From Trileptium ribeirensis (taxonomy: Eukaryota; Nematoda; Enoplea; Enoplida; Thoracostomopsidae), in NCBI GenBank assembly GCA_030248225.1, contig JASANE010003794.1, forward strand, positions 1-64,000: a stretch of DNA of 64,000 nt. The letters are read 5' to 3'. A program made the translations under genes and the position numbers. This document shows, in pieces, positions 33,701-48,700 of the stretch (position 1 is the first letter of the stretch; each line of letters opens with the position of its first letter). Below the pieces are notes generated by a model. The model did not search any database. It saw only the letters and a list, made by a program, of their open reading frames with translations, and was not told where the DNA came from.

Positions 33701-36700
33701 TTTTGTTGTAACGCACCCACCACTAAAGTTCTTAAATGCCGTCTCCATGACTTTTAAAATCGCTTATAACACCGCGGTCTGGCTGCTGCTCTCAATTCTT
33801 TCATCAATTGTCAATGAAACGGCTATCATTCTGGCCCCTCTTTGTGACGCAAGACTTGCAATGGCAACGGACCGGGTGGTGAGTATTAACCGTGTGGTGG
33901 GAAGGTTGGAATAAATCGAGTTATAGTAGTCAATACGAGAAATGACAAAGGCACTAATAACTGTTTTCGTAGTGGTTCTATCGAACCGAAATTTTATTCT
34001 TCGGGTCTCTGCTAGCTGCCAATTCGATACACGACATACTTCGCGTATGTGATACTGAAGAGATAGACTGTCGTCAATATAAACTACACCAAGAAACTTA
34101 ATGAAACTAACAGGGACACGCGTATGCCCACTGATCGTCACATTATACCGGTAGATATTGTGATTGTTAATTACCATAAATTCAGTCTTGGTAAGATTTA
34201 ATTTAAGATAATTGCGATCCAGCCACGTTGATATGTCATCAATTATAAACTGTAAGCAAGATATAGCAAAGGTAAGAGATAAATTGTCGTACGAAATATA
34301 AAGAGCAATGGCATAAGCATATTAAATACACTTACATCCGTGCGCCACGGCAGAATACGCAAGAGGTGCGGTGTAAATATTGCTGAACGGGGCTTAACAC
34401 GCTGATCTGGGGCACACCAAATCGAACACGTGCTGGCATGGACATATTATCCCTTAATTTCACTTGCTGAAAACGGTTATTAAGATAGTCCTTGAACCAG
34501 AGAATACGCATATCACCTATGGCGAATCGATGATACAGCCTGTTAAGAAACTCTGTGATCAGCAGTGTCAAATGCCGCAGATAAATCTAAAACTACAACT
34601 GATATTGAAAGACCGGCAGCCTTGTCATGACGAAAATCGCTCATTATATCTAGAAAAGCGGTTTCCGTAGAGTGGTTAGCTCGATATGCATACTGAGTAG
34701 ATGGCAAATACTCGTGCAAATATAAGTATCGCACACACGATTAGCAACAACTCGTCCAATTAACTTCGACAAAATCGAAAGATTGCTAACTGGACGGAAG
34801 TTATTGACGTCTGAAGGATCAAGAGAGTGTTTTTCCAGCAGAGGGACAACTATGAATTGCTTTTCACGCTGAGGCACCGTGCCAGAAACCAGTAATTTAT
34901 TTATAATTTTCGCAAAATGTGGTGCAGTTGTATGTGAACATGTTTTGAGAACACACATAGGAATCGGGTCCAACGAGCATTGTTTGTTATGGCTACTATT
35001 CAAAAGCAATATTACTTCAACAGAAAAAGGGGCGAAAACATTGTGGCAGCACCAGGGGGATAATGTACTGGATCACGAAAAGATAGAGATCATCGAATGG
35101 ACGCAATCTTGTTAATAAACTATTTCGAGATGCGTCCGCAGAAAGCGAAGAATCAGGAATCTTAGGTTTCCTACGGAGCATAGAATTCATTACAGACCAT
35201 TTGCTACTGCCCACAGAATCAGGTTTTTTGCGCCAAAACAGACTAAACTTAACTTGACAAGTTTTTTGATATTGACACATGCAAATAAAGTAATTGCGGC
35301 GGTTAACCAGTGTTTCAGCAGTCATATCAGCATTAGCAAATGAAGTGCGCTGCCTCCGGTCAAACCTGCGGAGCACTCGCTTAGCAATTATGCAGTCAGT
35401 GTCGCACCACGGATAGTTCGGACAAGATTTAACCGTAACATACCTTAACGGTGCGTGTTTTTCAGCAGTAGCATATGCCATGCTGTAGTACGATTCCGTC
35501 AGGTCATGTACGTCCGCTATATTAAGGTAATTACTACTTAATGTAGTACCCATATCCTTTTGAAACGAGGGTATATCTATAGGCGACCATTTGCGAAAAT
35601 TCACATTCGACGCTTTACAATTGCTAGGTAGAATCAAAGGAAGTTAAAACACCACAATATCTTGATCGGAGATACTAGCAGAGGACGTACACGAAATCCT
35701 CAATTCAGTATATGATAATAGCAAATCAAGCGTGTTACCATATATGCGTTAGACCAACAACATTTTGTTGGAGGTTATATGAGTGTAATAAATTCTAAAA
35801 TTGTCATTGCTGTCATTAATATGAATGTTAAAATCTTCTGCGATTACCACGGAGTAACTGTTTATCAGAGATGCATTGAATTTCGTAAACACATGGCGTG
35901 TAGCTTTTGAATCAGCAAACGGTTGTATTTTCGTTCGATAACAAAATAAATACCTTCCTGATCACATATCGAACCTTCACTAATGTGTTACATAATGTCT
36001 TAGAGGAGTGCACAGGCTCAGTAAACTACGGTGGTATATCGTAAAATGTTGACCATGAACAACGCCTCCGTGTTCCTGTAGCGCAATCGTGACACCTTAC
36101 ATAGCGGGAGAAGAGTTATCAGGGCGTAGTGTAACTTAGTGGAGATTGTGTGTTGCATTGATGAAAGGTTTTAAATTCCGTCTCTGTTTATGATCGGCCC
36201 TAATTCGTGAACAACTTAACCAATTTTTATGATCTTGGGCTCATTCGAGCCGGCATAGCCGATTTACCTTGCCCGAGCGTTTTTTTGATTTGAGGTAAGG
36301 TTCCGGAGTCAGAGGTCAAAATGAGGGTTTTTACACCATTTTAGTATCCTTCAGCGAAGCAAGGTTATTTTTATCTCAACTTTCAAATTTTTTATGGTTA
36401 GTTTTATTTCATAGTAAAATGATAAATGCCGATGCATATTTTTTGTTTTTCGATTAAGACTTCGATTCAGGAGTAAGTGGTTTGCGGTATGGCACCCCGT
36501 GGTTCCTCGACCCAAAAATTCGACAATTTATTCTGACGTCCTGTGTGGCCGAAAAGTTTCATTTGGGGTTCACGGGCAAGGGAAACTCGTTGCCAGTGTT
36601 GGTTTTGCTCTGCGACCCATGGTTCCATTTGTACGGGGTATGGCGCTTCGGGTCAAAATGAGGGTTTTTTACCCCATTTTAGTACCTTCACGAAAGCAAG

Positions 36701-39700
36701 GTTTTTTAATCGTAACTTTCGAATTTTTTCTCTATTAGTTTTATTTTATGCTAAAATGATAAATACCGATGCCCATTTTTTAGTTTTCGATTAAGGCTCC
36801 GGTTCTGGAGTTGTGGGGTTTGAGGTATGGCACCTCCGTAGTTCCTCGACCCAAAATTCGAAAATTTATTCTGAGGTCCGGGCCGGCTGATAAAGTTTCA
36901 CATGGGGGTTCTTGTGCATGGGAAACTCATTGCCGGTGTTGGCTTTACTCTGCCACCCATGGTTCCATAAGTCCGGACCGGAGGTATGGCGCCCCCATAG
37001 TTCGGGCTCATACCAATCGGTAAAATGTTTGTTTCTATTTTAGGTGCATTGTTGTATAATCCCGATAAAGATTTCAAATGTGTTGATGGCTCAACGACAA
37101 TTCCGTTCGCATGGGTGAATGATGATTATTGCGACTGTGACGATGGAACTGATGAACCTGGTTTGTTTTCTAGGTGATATAGGAACTATACAAACAATGT
37201 GACTTACGTAACTCTGGATTCTCCACCGGGTCGAAATTTATGTAGAGGACTAACTTGAGCATCCCAGCTCTTGAACCGGGGATGAATCAACTATGGTGGG
37301 ATTGGTAAAACCGGAGATCCACAAATATAAGGCGGTTCTCGGTTCAGATATTTTGCTTTAAATTAATTTTTTCTAATTTGTGGTGATTTTTGTACAAATT
37401 GTGAGGTGTTTCGACACTAACTGTAAATTGAAGATTATATTTGCAATATTTCAATGAATATTCAATTATAGCATCACTTTTATGGATGAAAGCTTGAACT
37501 TTGACTGCACGTTCCTTTACCATGGCTACTACTAAGTATGGGGTGTGATTCGGTCTGGGGCGACCAAAATAGTTTAGATGGTGTAAACCGGTGCGGCTTC
37601 CCACGAATTGGCGGTGACCAAGTATGGGCCGGCCCCACTCCGCCACCATGGAGAAGACAAAAATTTATTTTTTGCACTTTAAAAAATAGTTCATTAGGCA
37701 GAAATTATTTTCTTTGGCCATTTTAAACAGGTTAAAATTAGTGGTTACATTTATTCAACAATGTTACATTATTTCTTTGGCGTCAGCTTCACTGTTATTT
37801 GAAAATGTTCATTATTGCATAGGTGTGCAAAAGTTTTTTTGCTTAATTTTGCGGCATGCATGTACAGGCTGGTATACAGTGGAATGGGGATCCCTTTCAA
37901 TAATGCAACTTAAGCGCACTTAAGCTGCGCCCCCTACCATCCTTATTTGACGCTTTCTACAAAACGCTTCTAGCGAACAAAACATTCATTGTAATAACCA
38001 ATTCCAAATTCAAAAGCGACCGCAAACGATTGCAAAACTGTGTAATTTCTGTTCGCTAACACAATCCACCCATTTGGTGTTTGGCCACAAATTCGTTTCA
38101 CAACACACAACGTGGCAACACTCATTCTGCATTTTTCAATTACGCTAACACATTTCGTTTTATTATTGATAAAATTTTCTAGTTCAAATGTCAAATGGCC
38201 ACAGAGTGGTTACTGTATTTTTTTAAGTAATTGTTAATAGGACGATTTTTTTGTTACATGTTGTTGCCCAAACCCCTCTTTATGTTAACTGGATTGCTGG
38301 TACGTCGCTAATGACGCAAGGGAATGGTAAAGGGCGCGCCTTACTTTTACTCATGCATAAAAACACAGTTAATCAAACATTGCTTTGTTGTATTTTTGCA
38401 TTACTGGGTAAGTATTGGTAATTTTTTTGTTTGCAATAGTACAGAACCTCCGTTGAAGTTTTGTCGCATAATCTCAATCCGATCAACCATTTTTCTTGGG
38501 TAACAATTTATGCTCGAAAATATTACGTTTTGTTCTCGTAGCATTGTTAGTTTCGGAAACACAGTGCCTTTTATTGATATATGTAACGGTCAGTGAGGTA
38601 TCCACCATGTAACAATGGTCTGTTAAATTGTTTATGCTACATTGATTATATACATATGGGTAATGTTATTTTGACTTGTTTATTTTAGGGACATCGGCGT
38701 GTGATAAGGGAGTTTTTGCCTGCGTTAATAAAGGTCATGTTCCTTACAAGGTCCTATCGTCTCGTGTAAATGATCAAATTTGCGGTAAGTGGTAGTATTC
38801 TTACCTCAGAGCACAGTTTTTCTGAAAAGTAGCTATGTTACTGCTACTTTTTGTGCTAGCTTGGCTACAGTCTTCTGTTTTATAACGAAGCCGTGACTAG
38901 TCAAAAACTGCAATGTGCCAAGCCAGGAACACTTGGTAGTATCAAGAGTCGATGATAGTCGACTCTGCTGAAAAGTATAGCACTAATTACATTTTTCTAT
39001 CAAATCGACTCCGGTGCATCGCGATCGTTTTCGGCTTTAATCGCGTAGGTTTATGACCCACATTGTGGGTCATAAAGATAACTACCCCACCACGTTCTTG
39101 GAAAACTAAATTCAGACTTCCAGAATCATAGACCAAATTTAGTGGTCCAAAAAATATGGCGGTGGTAGCCACTTTTGTCGCCCTCCATGCGGAGACCAGT
39201 GGCAAGGCAGGACGACCGCGACGCAATGGCATTTCGTCGCATTTTCTAAGAGCTTACGTGCATATGGTTGTTTTTCTAACGTTCATCATTTACCCTTAAA
39301 AAGTATTTTTGCACGTCGCAGTTCTGTTTACTTAGGATTTTGTCGCAGTAATGTTAAGATTTATTATAACCGTTTTTTGTTTGGACCATCTTTTTTAGTA
39401 TCGCCTCAAAACAATTGGGGTGCGCACTCCTGGGGGAAATGGAAAATCCTGGAGAAGTTCGTTGTATGGAATTCATATTAGTATTCTATTTCGAATTTAA
39501 AGAAATTCAAAATCAGAATGTTCTCTACCAAATATATATACCAAACTTTTAGTTATTATTTTTTCAAATGCAAATTTTTTCCTAGGTCGTGTTTGCAATG
39601 CGTTATAGGACAGCATTACGGGAGAAATAGTACGACAAAGATAGTGATAGCTCGGCGTGGGTTTTATGAAACTTTCTTTCTAACCAGAATAATTGAAACG

Positions 39701-42700
39701 GAGCGAGCAAAGTTTCCACCGAGTGTACGAGGGGCGGAAAATCGTGAAAATTTCTCATTTTCTTGCCTGTCGCTGTCATAAATCATTTTGGATGGACGCA
39801 TTTCGACAGAATTTTTGTACGATAGCATAAGTGACGATGATGTGACCTTTAGTTGAACGCGACCAGTTCCGACCCCATCTTCCGGGTCAAAATGGTAAAA
39901 ACAGGTGGTTTTTGCCTGTACATATGGGTATCAGTATTTCGCAGCCCATATCTCGCGACATAGGTTTCGCATCGAAAAATGAGACCACCACACAATGTGC
40001 TCATCGACATCTACAACTTTGCTGACGACGATTTGTGGGACCACTGCCTAGGCCGCTGTGGGCCCTAATATGATTTATCGACGATTTGCCAGAGATAGCA
40101 ATTTTTCAGATTTTGCTGTCTTATTGGTTGTTTTTACGTTACAATGAGTGTCTAATGGCTTATCAAGCACGCTGGATACGATTGGTTTATTGGTTTGCTA
40201 TCTGAAGTCTAGCTTGATTATATTATACCTTTTCATGGTGTTTTCAGGGATTTACTATCGGCGAGTCCAATTTTAAAAACGTGCTTTTTAATTTGTACTG
40301 ATTATGTGTTGCGTGCAGGTCATCAAGAATGGTCTATATATAGGTATTTCTGAAGGGTGAACACAATGATTTTTCAGATTTCGCTGTCTTATTGGTTGTT
40401 TTTACGTCACAATGAGTGTCTAATGGCTTATCAAGCACGCTGGATAATATTGGTTTGCTATCTGAAGTCTAGCTTGATTATATTATACCTTTTCATGGTG
40501 TTTTCAGGGATTTACTATCGGCGAGTCCGATTTTAAAAACGTGCTTTTTAATTTGTACTGATTATGTATTGCGTGCAGGTCATCAAGAATGGTCTATATA
40601 TAGGTATTTCTGAACGGTGAACACAATGATTTAGTTATCTTGATTCCAGTGTGTATGTTGCAAGCCTTTTCATACGGGGTTTCAATGAGTTTAGAATCAA
40701 TGAATTCCTGTCCTCGGCTGTTTGCTTATGTATTGCGTACAGGTCATCAAAAAGTGGCTATATAGGTTTTCCGGTAGGTTGATGACGATGGTTTGGTTAT
40801 ATAGAGACCAGCGCAAATACTTGCTGTGTTGTCAGTTGTTTTCGATGGGTTTAGGGTCGACGTGGTTTTAAGAGTTTCAAAGGATTCACGGTTCAAGAGG
40901 TTGTAGGGAGGTATATACATCAAACGCAGCCTGTTACAGGTGGTTAAACAATGCAATAACTTAAAAATTCAACCACGGTTGCTCCGTTTCACCCTCGCAT
41001 ACGAGATACTAGTTGTTTAGCTGAAGGGCCTAAATGCTAAGTTTGACCTGTTGACACTATGTTACAGAATTATAACTTGCGACTGAATTTCCATAGACAA
41101 AAGGATTTTTGCGTAGATTAGGCTGGTTTAGCCGGAAGCTGGTGTCCCAAGCTCTGTTTCGTGTGCCCTGAAAATTTTATACAGTAATTTGTCAAAATTC
41201 TTATGTTCTGTGTAACTGTATCTAGCTGAGATGATGAATAAATTACATCTCCTAATATATTTCAAACACCGAAAAGCAAATCCTGAAGTTGTAAAAGAAT
41301 AAGTTTAAATAATTTTTAGGTTTTAATGCAAATCTGATAGCCAATCAGTTATCACCAACCTGCTACCGCTTGGAAATTATCCGGTTTCACGCTCCGGTGC
41401 TAATTTAGATAGCGTAGACAATATTTTTTGTTACTATTCCGTAGTCGAATTTTACGCAGTCATTCGCAAATTTATTGTAGCATTGGCGTTGTTGAAAAAT
41501 GACGTAGTCGTCTTTCAAAAGACAGTGATCGACCTCGACGCTTATCTTAGCTTTCTTTTCCATTTAGTCTTGCTAAATGTTAAATGATAGTTCCGCAACC
41601 AGTTTAGTCTTAACCAGTTTTGTTAGTTGATAACCAGTTTAATTTTCTAACAGCTTTGTTTTAGATTGTTGCGATGGTAGTGACGAATACGCAGGTTACG
41701 TGACGTGTCCCAATATTTGCGAGTAGGTTGTATTTTGTATTCTGATCACCGAAATTCTGATTTCGAAGCTCCGGTGTGTATCTCTTTGCGTCTTGTACTT
41801 GAATTTCGGGCTATATATGACGTGTTTGGTACTTATGTTGATTTTGTTGTCACTACTCTTTTAGCAAGAATGGAAGTGTTAAAGGGAGTGAGCGTAGTTT
41901 CCTTGAATAGGATTTAACTCTTTTCGTTTTGTTTCCTTGTCTCTCGCATATACACATCGCTGACATTTGACAGCTTTTTTGAAACATTATTATTTCACGC
42001 ATAGTAAAATCTAAATGTACTGTTCCAATGTTTTGTGCCCCAAGTGTCACAAAACTGATACCGATTAAACATTTCGTAATTTTGATTATAAATCTAGTAA
42101 CACGGAAAGCGAGGGGAAATGGGGTGAGTGTGGCTACTGTGCCCTTATTGACGATTTTGTCGTTCCAAATTCAAGTCCTTAAGTCCGTTTAAAGTCCCAT
42201 GATACCAATTATACACAGGAAATACTTCAGTGACGATGCTGCGGCCATTTTAGTCATGTATAAAACCGAAAAACTTTGCGTTTCTTCTGCCAATGGCCAA
42301 AAAGACAAAAATTTTTGAAATTTATAAATCATAAATAAAAAAAATATTTTTATAGAGTGGTTTTTACATAGTAGCACCCCTAAGACTTGATTTGATATAT
42401 ACCACGTAAATAAATTGCGTTTATCGTATTTAGCAACGCCGAAAACCTTTAGACATGTTCGATTGACTTACATATATATAGATATATTGAAAAAGTAACG
42501 AAATTTTAATATTTTCAGTGCCGAAATTACAAACTCTTGCATCGGCACCGTCTTACAGGCTTAATAGCACAGTCAATATGGCGTTAAAACAACGAAATCA
42601 GCTTGTTTAAAGCGTTAAGTAACCTATTATATCTTTGCTCACCCCAGCAAGCAAAAACTTGCTTTTTAAAATAATTATGAAACTTTCATTTTTTGTATTT

Positions 42701-45700
42701 ATTAAACTTTGGCTCATAGCTCTGACCAAAAATGCATAACAGTACTAAACACATAGCATAAAAGTTATAGCTCCGAAGCCTCTGTCACGAGATATAGGTC
42801 GCGAAAGATAGATACCCGGATGGCCATATTACATAAAATGTGATCCTTGACCCTTTTCGGGCCCTTGTGCACCCGGAACACGTGGTCGGTGGGTTTGGCA
42901 TCTAATGAAAGGGTACAAATGGACTCAATTTGTAAAGAATAACTGGCCTGTCCACAACTTTCCGGAAAACCGGGGGTGAAGATTAAGGCCTTTTCATTAT
43001 CGGGGAAATGTTAGAGCAGGGGTCGAAGAAATTTTGCTCTACACACTAAATATAAACTTTTTCCATTTATTTTTACTGCCGTACGAATATTTACATGTTA
43101 AAACAACGATTTAGCATTAGAAATATTTTTAATATTAAAATTATTTACTATACGGAAAACGTGATTATTTTAACGACAGTAATAAATCATGGATTTAGAT
43201 TAATAATATGGGGGTTTCGAGGCAATGGCGGTCGAACGTGACAGATTTTAAAAGTAAGCGTATCACCCCCAGGTCAGAATAATGCTCATGCCTTATTTAG
43301 AGTAGATTTTCGACATCGCTGCATTCGGTTAAAACAAAGGTACGACCGCAACATTCAGAATTAAGTATAAATTGTTGATTTCTGTTGGTAGTAGTTAGCT
43401 AATTTAGATCGAATATTAACGGATCCTATGGTACTGAAATATGCTGCAATCAACTATACAACTATAATGTTGCTTTCAATATGTTGTAGATGCAGTATCA
43501 TTGTCCTGGAACTTTGAAGGAGACAGGAAGCAAAAAGTAGATGTTTCGTTAATTTGCTGATTGGCGCAGCGTAACCACTGGTTTTGTGTTCCGATGGTTT
43601 TATTATATATCTCTTGCTGCTGAAGTTACTTTACGTTGACTGAATGTTATTGTGACTTTTTAACGCAATCTACTCACTATAATTTCGTTTTAACCAAGCT
43701 TGCCGAATTACTAACTTCCCTTCAGTGGTTTCCAAATGAAAGCACGTTTTACTTCTGGCTTCGTCATCCTCTCTAAATTTTTTCCAGGGGCCGTGAACTG
43801 GTGGGGGATTTTTGAAACCAAGGAGGAGAGAAATAGCTGGGTCATGGTTTAACCAAGCTTAGAAATCTGAAAGTTTTCAAAATTCGTGTTTTTAACAAAA
43901 TTGTTAAAATAGTTAATAAATGCTGCAAAAATGTCTTAATTGAGGTTCAAAACAACTTCCAAACTTTTTTCGTGGTATAATACACTTTTAACTTCAGAGG
44001 GGGGTTTTAATAAAAGAATTTGTCAAATTTTTATTACATTGTGTTTTTACTGGGCAAAGCAAAAAAAATTTGCTATGAAGCTTTTCCCAGGGGGACACCT
44101 TCCCTCCCAACTTGGAAAGACCAGTTGCGAATTCAGCGCCATTTTCAGCGCTTTTGCGTTGCAAGTTTTATAGACAGTCGCTGAGCGAAATATATTCATA
44201 ATCTTGAAAGAATTCTGCTCTCTTAACGTTTTAGAAAGTGTGTTCATCTTTCACAACTTGTTAAATAAATCTAGCAGCATTACTAATTTGGTTATGCAAT
44301 GCAGTTATGTATTGTCCACTACACTGCTCGATTCACTGGCAAAGTAGGATTAATTCAAGAGTAATAGTAAGATTAAAACTAAGCAAGGTAAGTGATTAAA
44401 AGTGATATTCAGGTATAAATAATTTTAGAGAACTAGGTCGCAAAGCGCGTGAAGCTCATGTTCGTCGCATGCAAGCACTACGACAAGGACATGAATTGTA
44501 CGTTGAGATGATTGAAGCTGGTCAAGCGCTGCGCAATGAGAGAATGGTGAGGCGGATTGTATACCAACTGTTTTGTCGGCGTTGGTCACTTAAGCATTTT
44601 ACGAACGAGCAAAAGTTGTAGAAAGGATTTGAATCTTTTTTGTGTTTGTAAAAATCGTATGATTTAAGAAATTTGGAATTTTGCTATAGAATGCGCTGGT
44701 GTTTTGATGACTATTGTAGGCGCATGGCAAAATTTCTAGTGCATAAAATTAGTTTATTTCAATTGTCAACGATATATACTTACTCATGATACTGTTTGCC
44801 TTAATTGTTCGATTTCATTGGTTTCTGTGTTGTTGCAATAGTCGGCGTAATACCTTACATTTTGAAGCCGATTTTCTCGAAATCGATGAAAAATTCAAAT
44901 TTTAACAAACTGTGAAGGCATGCCAGCTCCGACATGGAAACTCTGTTTACCTTCTGAGCAAGCTCGTGCAGATTTTACAGGTGGGTAACCTAAAACAACG
45001 TTGCGTTACTTTCTTGCCCAAGAAGATTATGCTCGCAGGAGAGCTCGATCACGCGGCCTCATAATTGTGAAACCTGCGCTATAACCACTGCGCCACACGA
45101 CCACTATTTATTAGGGAATAGTCGGATCCGAAATTTAGCAGAATCGTCGATTTAAACTGGATCCAGAACCGAAACCTGGTCTTCGAAGCTTATATATAGC
45201 AAACCAGATGAATGAAAAATGAAGGTAGAGTGGATTTAAAGTGTATTAAAAATATCTTTTACATTAAACTTCCCATATTGCGATAACATTATTGCCTCTT
45301 TGGAACTTTGAAAAGACTAAGGAAGCTAATAACGTTTATGTATATATCAATATGTCGGTTTTTGGGACGCAACTTTAATGTTAACCAAGCTTACAGTTAA
45401 TTACTTCTAAATAGTGCATACTCTGTTACCTAGTTAGACCGGTTTAACTCTAACATACACCACTGACTTATGAGTGGGTGAAACAGATTCTGCAAATATC
45501 GGCCTGGCTTTGTTTTGTAAACTCCTGCAGGGTCAAGATCCTATGCGTGAAACAGCGTCTTTCAAATTTCGCCGTGTTATCGCTTGTTTTTACGTTACAA
45601 TGAGGTCCGTGCTGAATACGATGGTTTTGCAATCTGGAGTCCTACTTGAGTATCGTTTCATGGGGGTTTTACGGTCCACAAATCGGATTTCCAAAATATG

Positions 45701-48700
45701 CGCTTTCATTTGTCTGATTATGTATTGGTGTGTATGGCATCAACAATGGTCTATATATAGGTATTTTTGGAGGCTGACTACAATGATTTGGTTGTATAGA
45801 GTACAGCGTACATATTTTATAATTTTCATGGATTTTCAATGTGTTTAAGTTCAATGAACCCGATTAGTTTAGCTCAATGAGAATATAGTCATCTTCCGTT
45901 ATTTGGTTACGCATTGAGGAAAGATCAGCCAGCAGGAGTTTGAACCCGATTAGTTTAGCTCAATGAGAATATAGTCATCTTCCGTTATTTGGTTACGCAT
46001 TGAGGAAAGATCAGCCAGCAAGAGTTTATTTAGCATGTTTCACATTATTGGACTGACCATTTGACTAATGTTGAGCTTGAAAACTTCTGGAATTTGCGCC
46101 ATTTCATTAATAAATGATAGCCATTCCGTTTTCCAACGACTGGCGTTTCAAGAAAATTGATTTCGAATAATAACTGGTATATTAATGTCATCGAATAATC
46201 GTCTTAGCCAAGACTTACGCACACCTCCCATTGGTCTTTTTCATTCACAGACATCACTGAAAGTTATTTTGTGTGGTAATCTGTTATCGCTCATACGCGC
46301 TACATGACCAAATCACCTTAGCCGTCTTCGTTTTATGTGCAATGCAATGGTTTCATTAACACCAAATCATTACCGTATTTCGGCGTTTGTGATACAATCG
46401 ATATATGAGATTCTTAAAATTTTTCTCCAACAACGATGTTCGAATGCCTCCAATCGTCTTTCACTAACCTTCAACATAGGCCATGACTCACAACTTTAGA
46501 GCAAAACAGATTGGACACTGGCCAGGTATACACGTTTTTAGTCTTCGTGCTAAGAGATCTCTTTGTACCATAGATGGTTTAAGGCACGCATTGCAAGGCC
46601 AGCCTTCAATAATTGCGAGGTAATGTCAACCTTTACCGAACCATTACCATCGATTTTGCTACCCAAATATTTGAATGAAGCAACTTGTTGTAGTGTAGAC
46701 CCATTTAGGATGATGTTGAGCTATTGGTTTTCGGCGCAACTCATAACTTTGGTCTTTTTTCACTGACAAATAAACCAGATCTACTTGCCGTCGTGTATAG
46801 GCGATCCAGCATATTTTGCAGTCGTACCTCTGATCCTTCTATTAACGCGATGTCATCCGTAAATGTCAGATCGCTAATCAGTGTGTCATTTTTTATGTCT
46901 ACTCGATCTGCAGCATTCAGAGATGTATTTAGTACTCAGCTAATCACAATGTTAATTAGTATAGGGGATGCGATAGCACGTTGCCTCACACCAATTCTCA
47001 CATCAAATGCCGTGGAACGTTGTCCGTAAACACGTAATGCACAGGCCGTCGTGCGATAAATTGCACGCATCACGTTAACAATTTTTGGTGGTACGCCATT
47101 GCTTTCTATGATCATCCACATTGATTCCCTATGGACCGAATCGAATTCTGCCGAAAAGTCAACAAAACAGGCCACAAAAGGTTTTCTGTACTCATACCTT
47201 CTGTCAATCAACTGACGTAAGCTGTAAATCTTAATACGATTTACCACCACCATTTCAAGGATTTTAATGCTATATTGAGCAAACTTATTCCACGGTAGTT
47301 TGAGCAGTCCTGTCGGTCACCTTTTTTGTGTAACGGTAATATGATTGCGCATTCCCACCCTTCGGAGATTTTGTCTTCGTACCAACATCGCGTGAGTATC
47401 TTTCTCATCAAGCCCAATGCGTCTGCACCGCATGCTTTCCAAAACTCAGAGGGTATTTCATCTACACCCGGAGCTTTATTGTCTTTCACCTGTTTAATAG
47501 CTGAAGTAATTTCATTTGCCGATGGCGGATTACTGCTAAAATCCACGATAACATTCTGGTGTAACTCACTGACTGCTGTCTGGTTTTGTGGCAGTTGCCG
47601 ATCCAATAGCATGCTAAAATGTTCCGCCCATCGAGCAATTTTTACATCCTTGTCAGGTATACTTGCACCGTCCTTATCTTTGATGGATTTTGATTGCCTT
47701 CCATTGCAACATCTACCTATTTTTAGCATCTGGAAGAGTTTCCATGAATCTCCAGCTGCCGAAGCTTGCTCTAATTCCTCAGCAAACTGGTTCCAGTGCT
47801 TTTCGATGTCGTTTCTAAGAGCAGTGCGTACTTCTCGCCGAAAGATCACCAAGAATTGTCTATATAGGTTTTCTTCTAGGCTGAATACGATGGTTTGGTT
47901 ATCTAGAGGCGAGCACAAATAATTGATGCATTGTTAGTTATTGTCGATGTCTTTGCGGTCGACGAGGTTTTAGGATTTTTAATGTGTCTACGGTCGACGA
48001 TGGTTTAGGATTTTCAATGGGTTCAGCATCAATAAATTTTACGATGGTATAAATATCGAACACAGCCAGTTACAGGTGATTAAACGAAATGATAACTTGA
48101 AATTGCAACGACACTCGCTCCTTTTCACTCTGATTTGCGAGATACTGGTATAGCAATTGCCGTTTAAGCAGCATTGCGAAATAGATTAATAAATTTTAAA
48201 GCATATTTTATACCAGATTTTTATTTAGGAAAAGTATGAAAGTTTGAAGGCCGAATTAGACGAGTTGGAACCGGACCGCGATATTTTGGATAGTACGTTT
48301 TACCATAGTTCTCATTTGAACGGCAAGTTGTCGGTAAAAATTCACACTAGTGGTGTAATACTAGTTAAATAGTGATGATAGTTTCTTCGATATTTTATTG
48401 ATAGCTCGTGTCCGTTTGTCTACGTTAGGAACATTCACCTATGTTGTTTTGTCAAGTCATTTCACAACCTTAAAACCAATGACCGCGCAAAAAACATAAA
48501 TTTTCCATTATGCACGCAGTTGCGATTTACGGTACACTAGCATATAGGTCCTGTTTACAGTCATTGTTTCAGGAATTAGCATCGTAATTTACTCATTGCG
48601 TTCACTTGAAAATGTTTCATAATAGCTTTTCTTGATCGCTCACTTTTCGTACTATCATTATGTGTTAAACATAAATGGGATTTTAACGCAATTATTAACC

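Noticed and set aside
46563..47922. Plus-strand ORFs of 67-198 codons in intron 5
   Set aside because: They lie antisense to the RTE-like reverse transcriptase, which has clear motifs on the minus strand.
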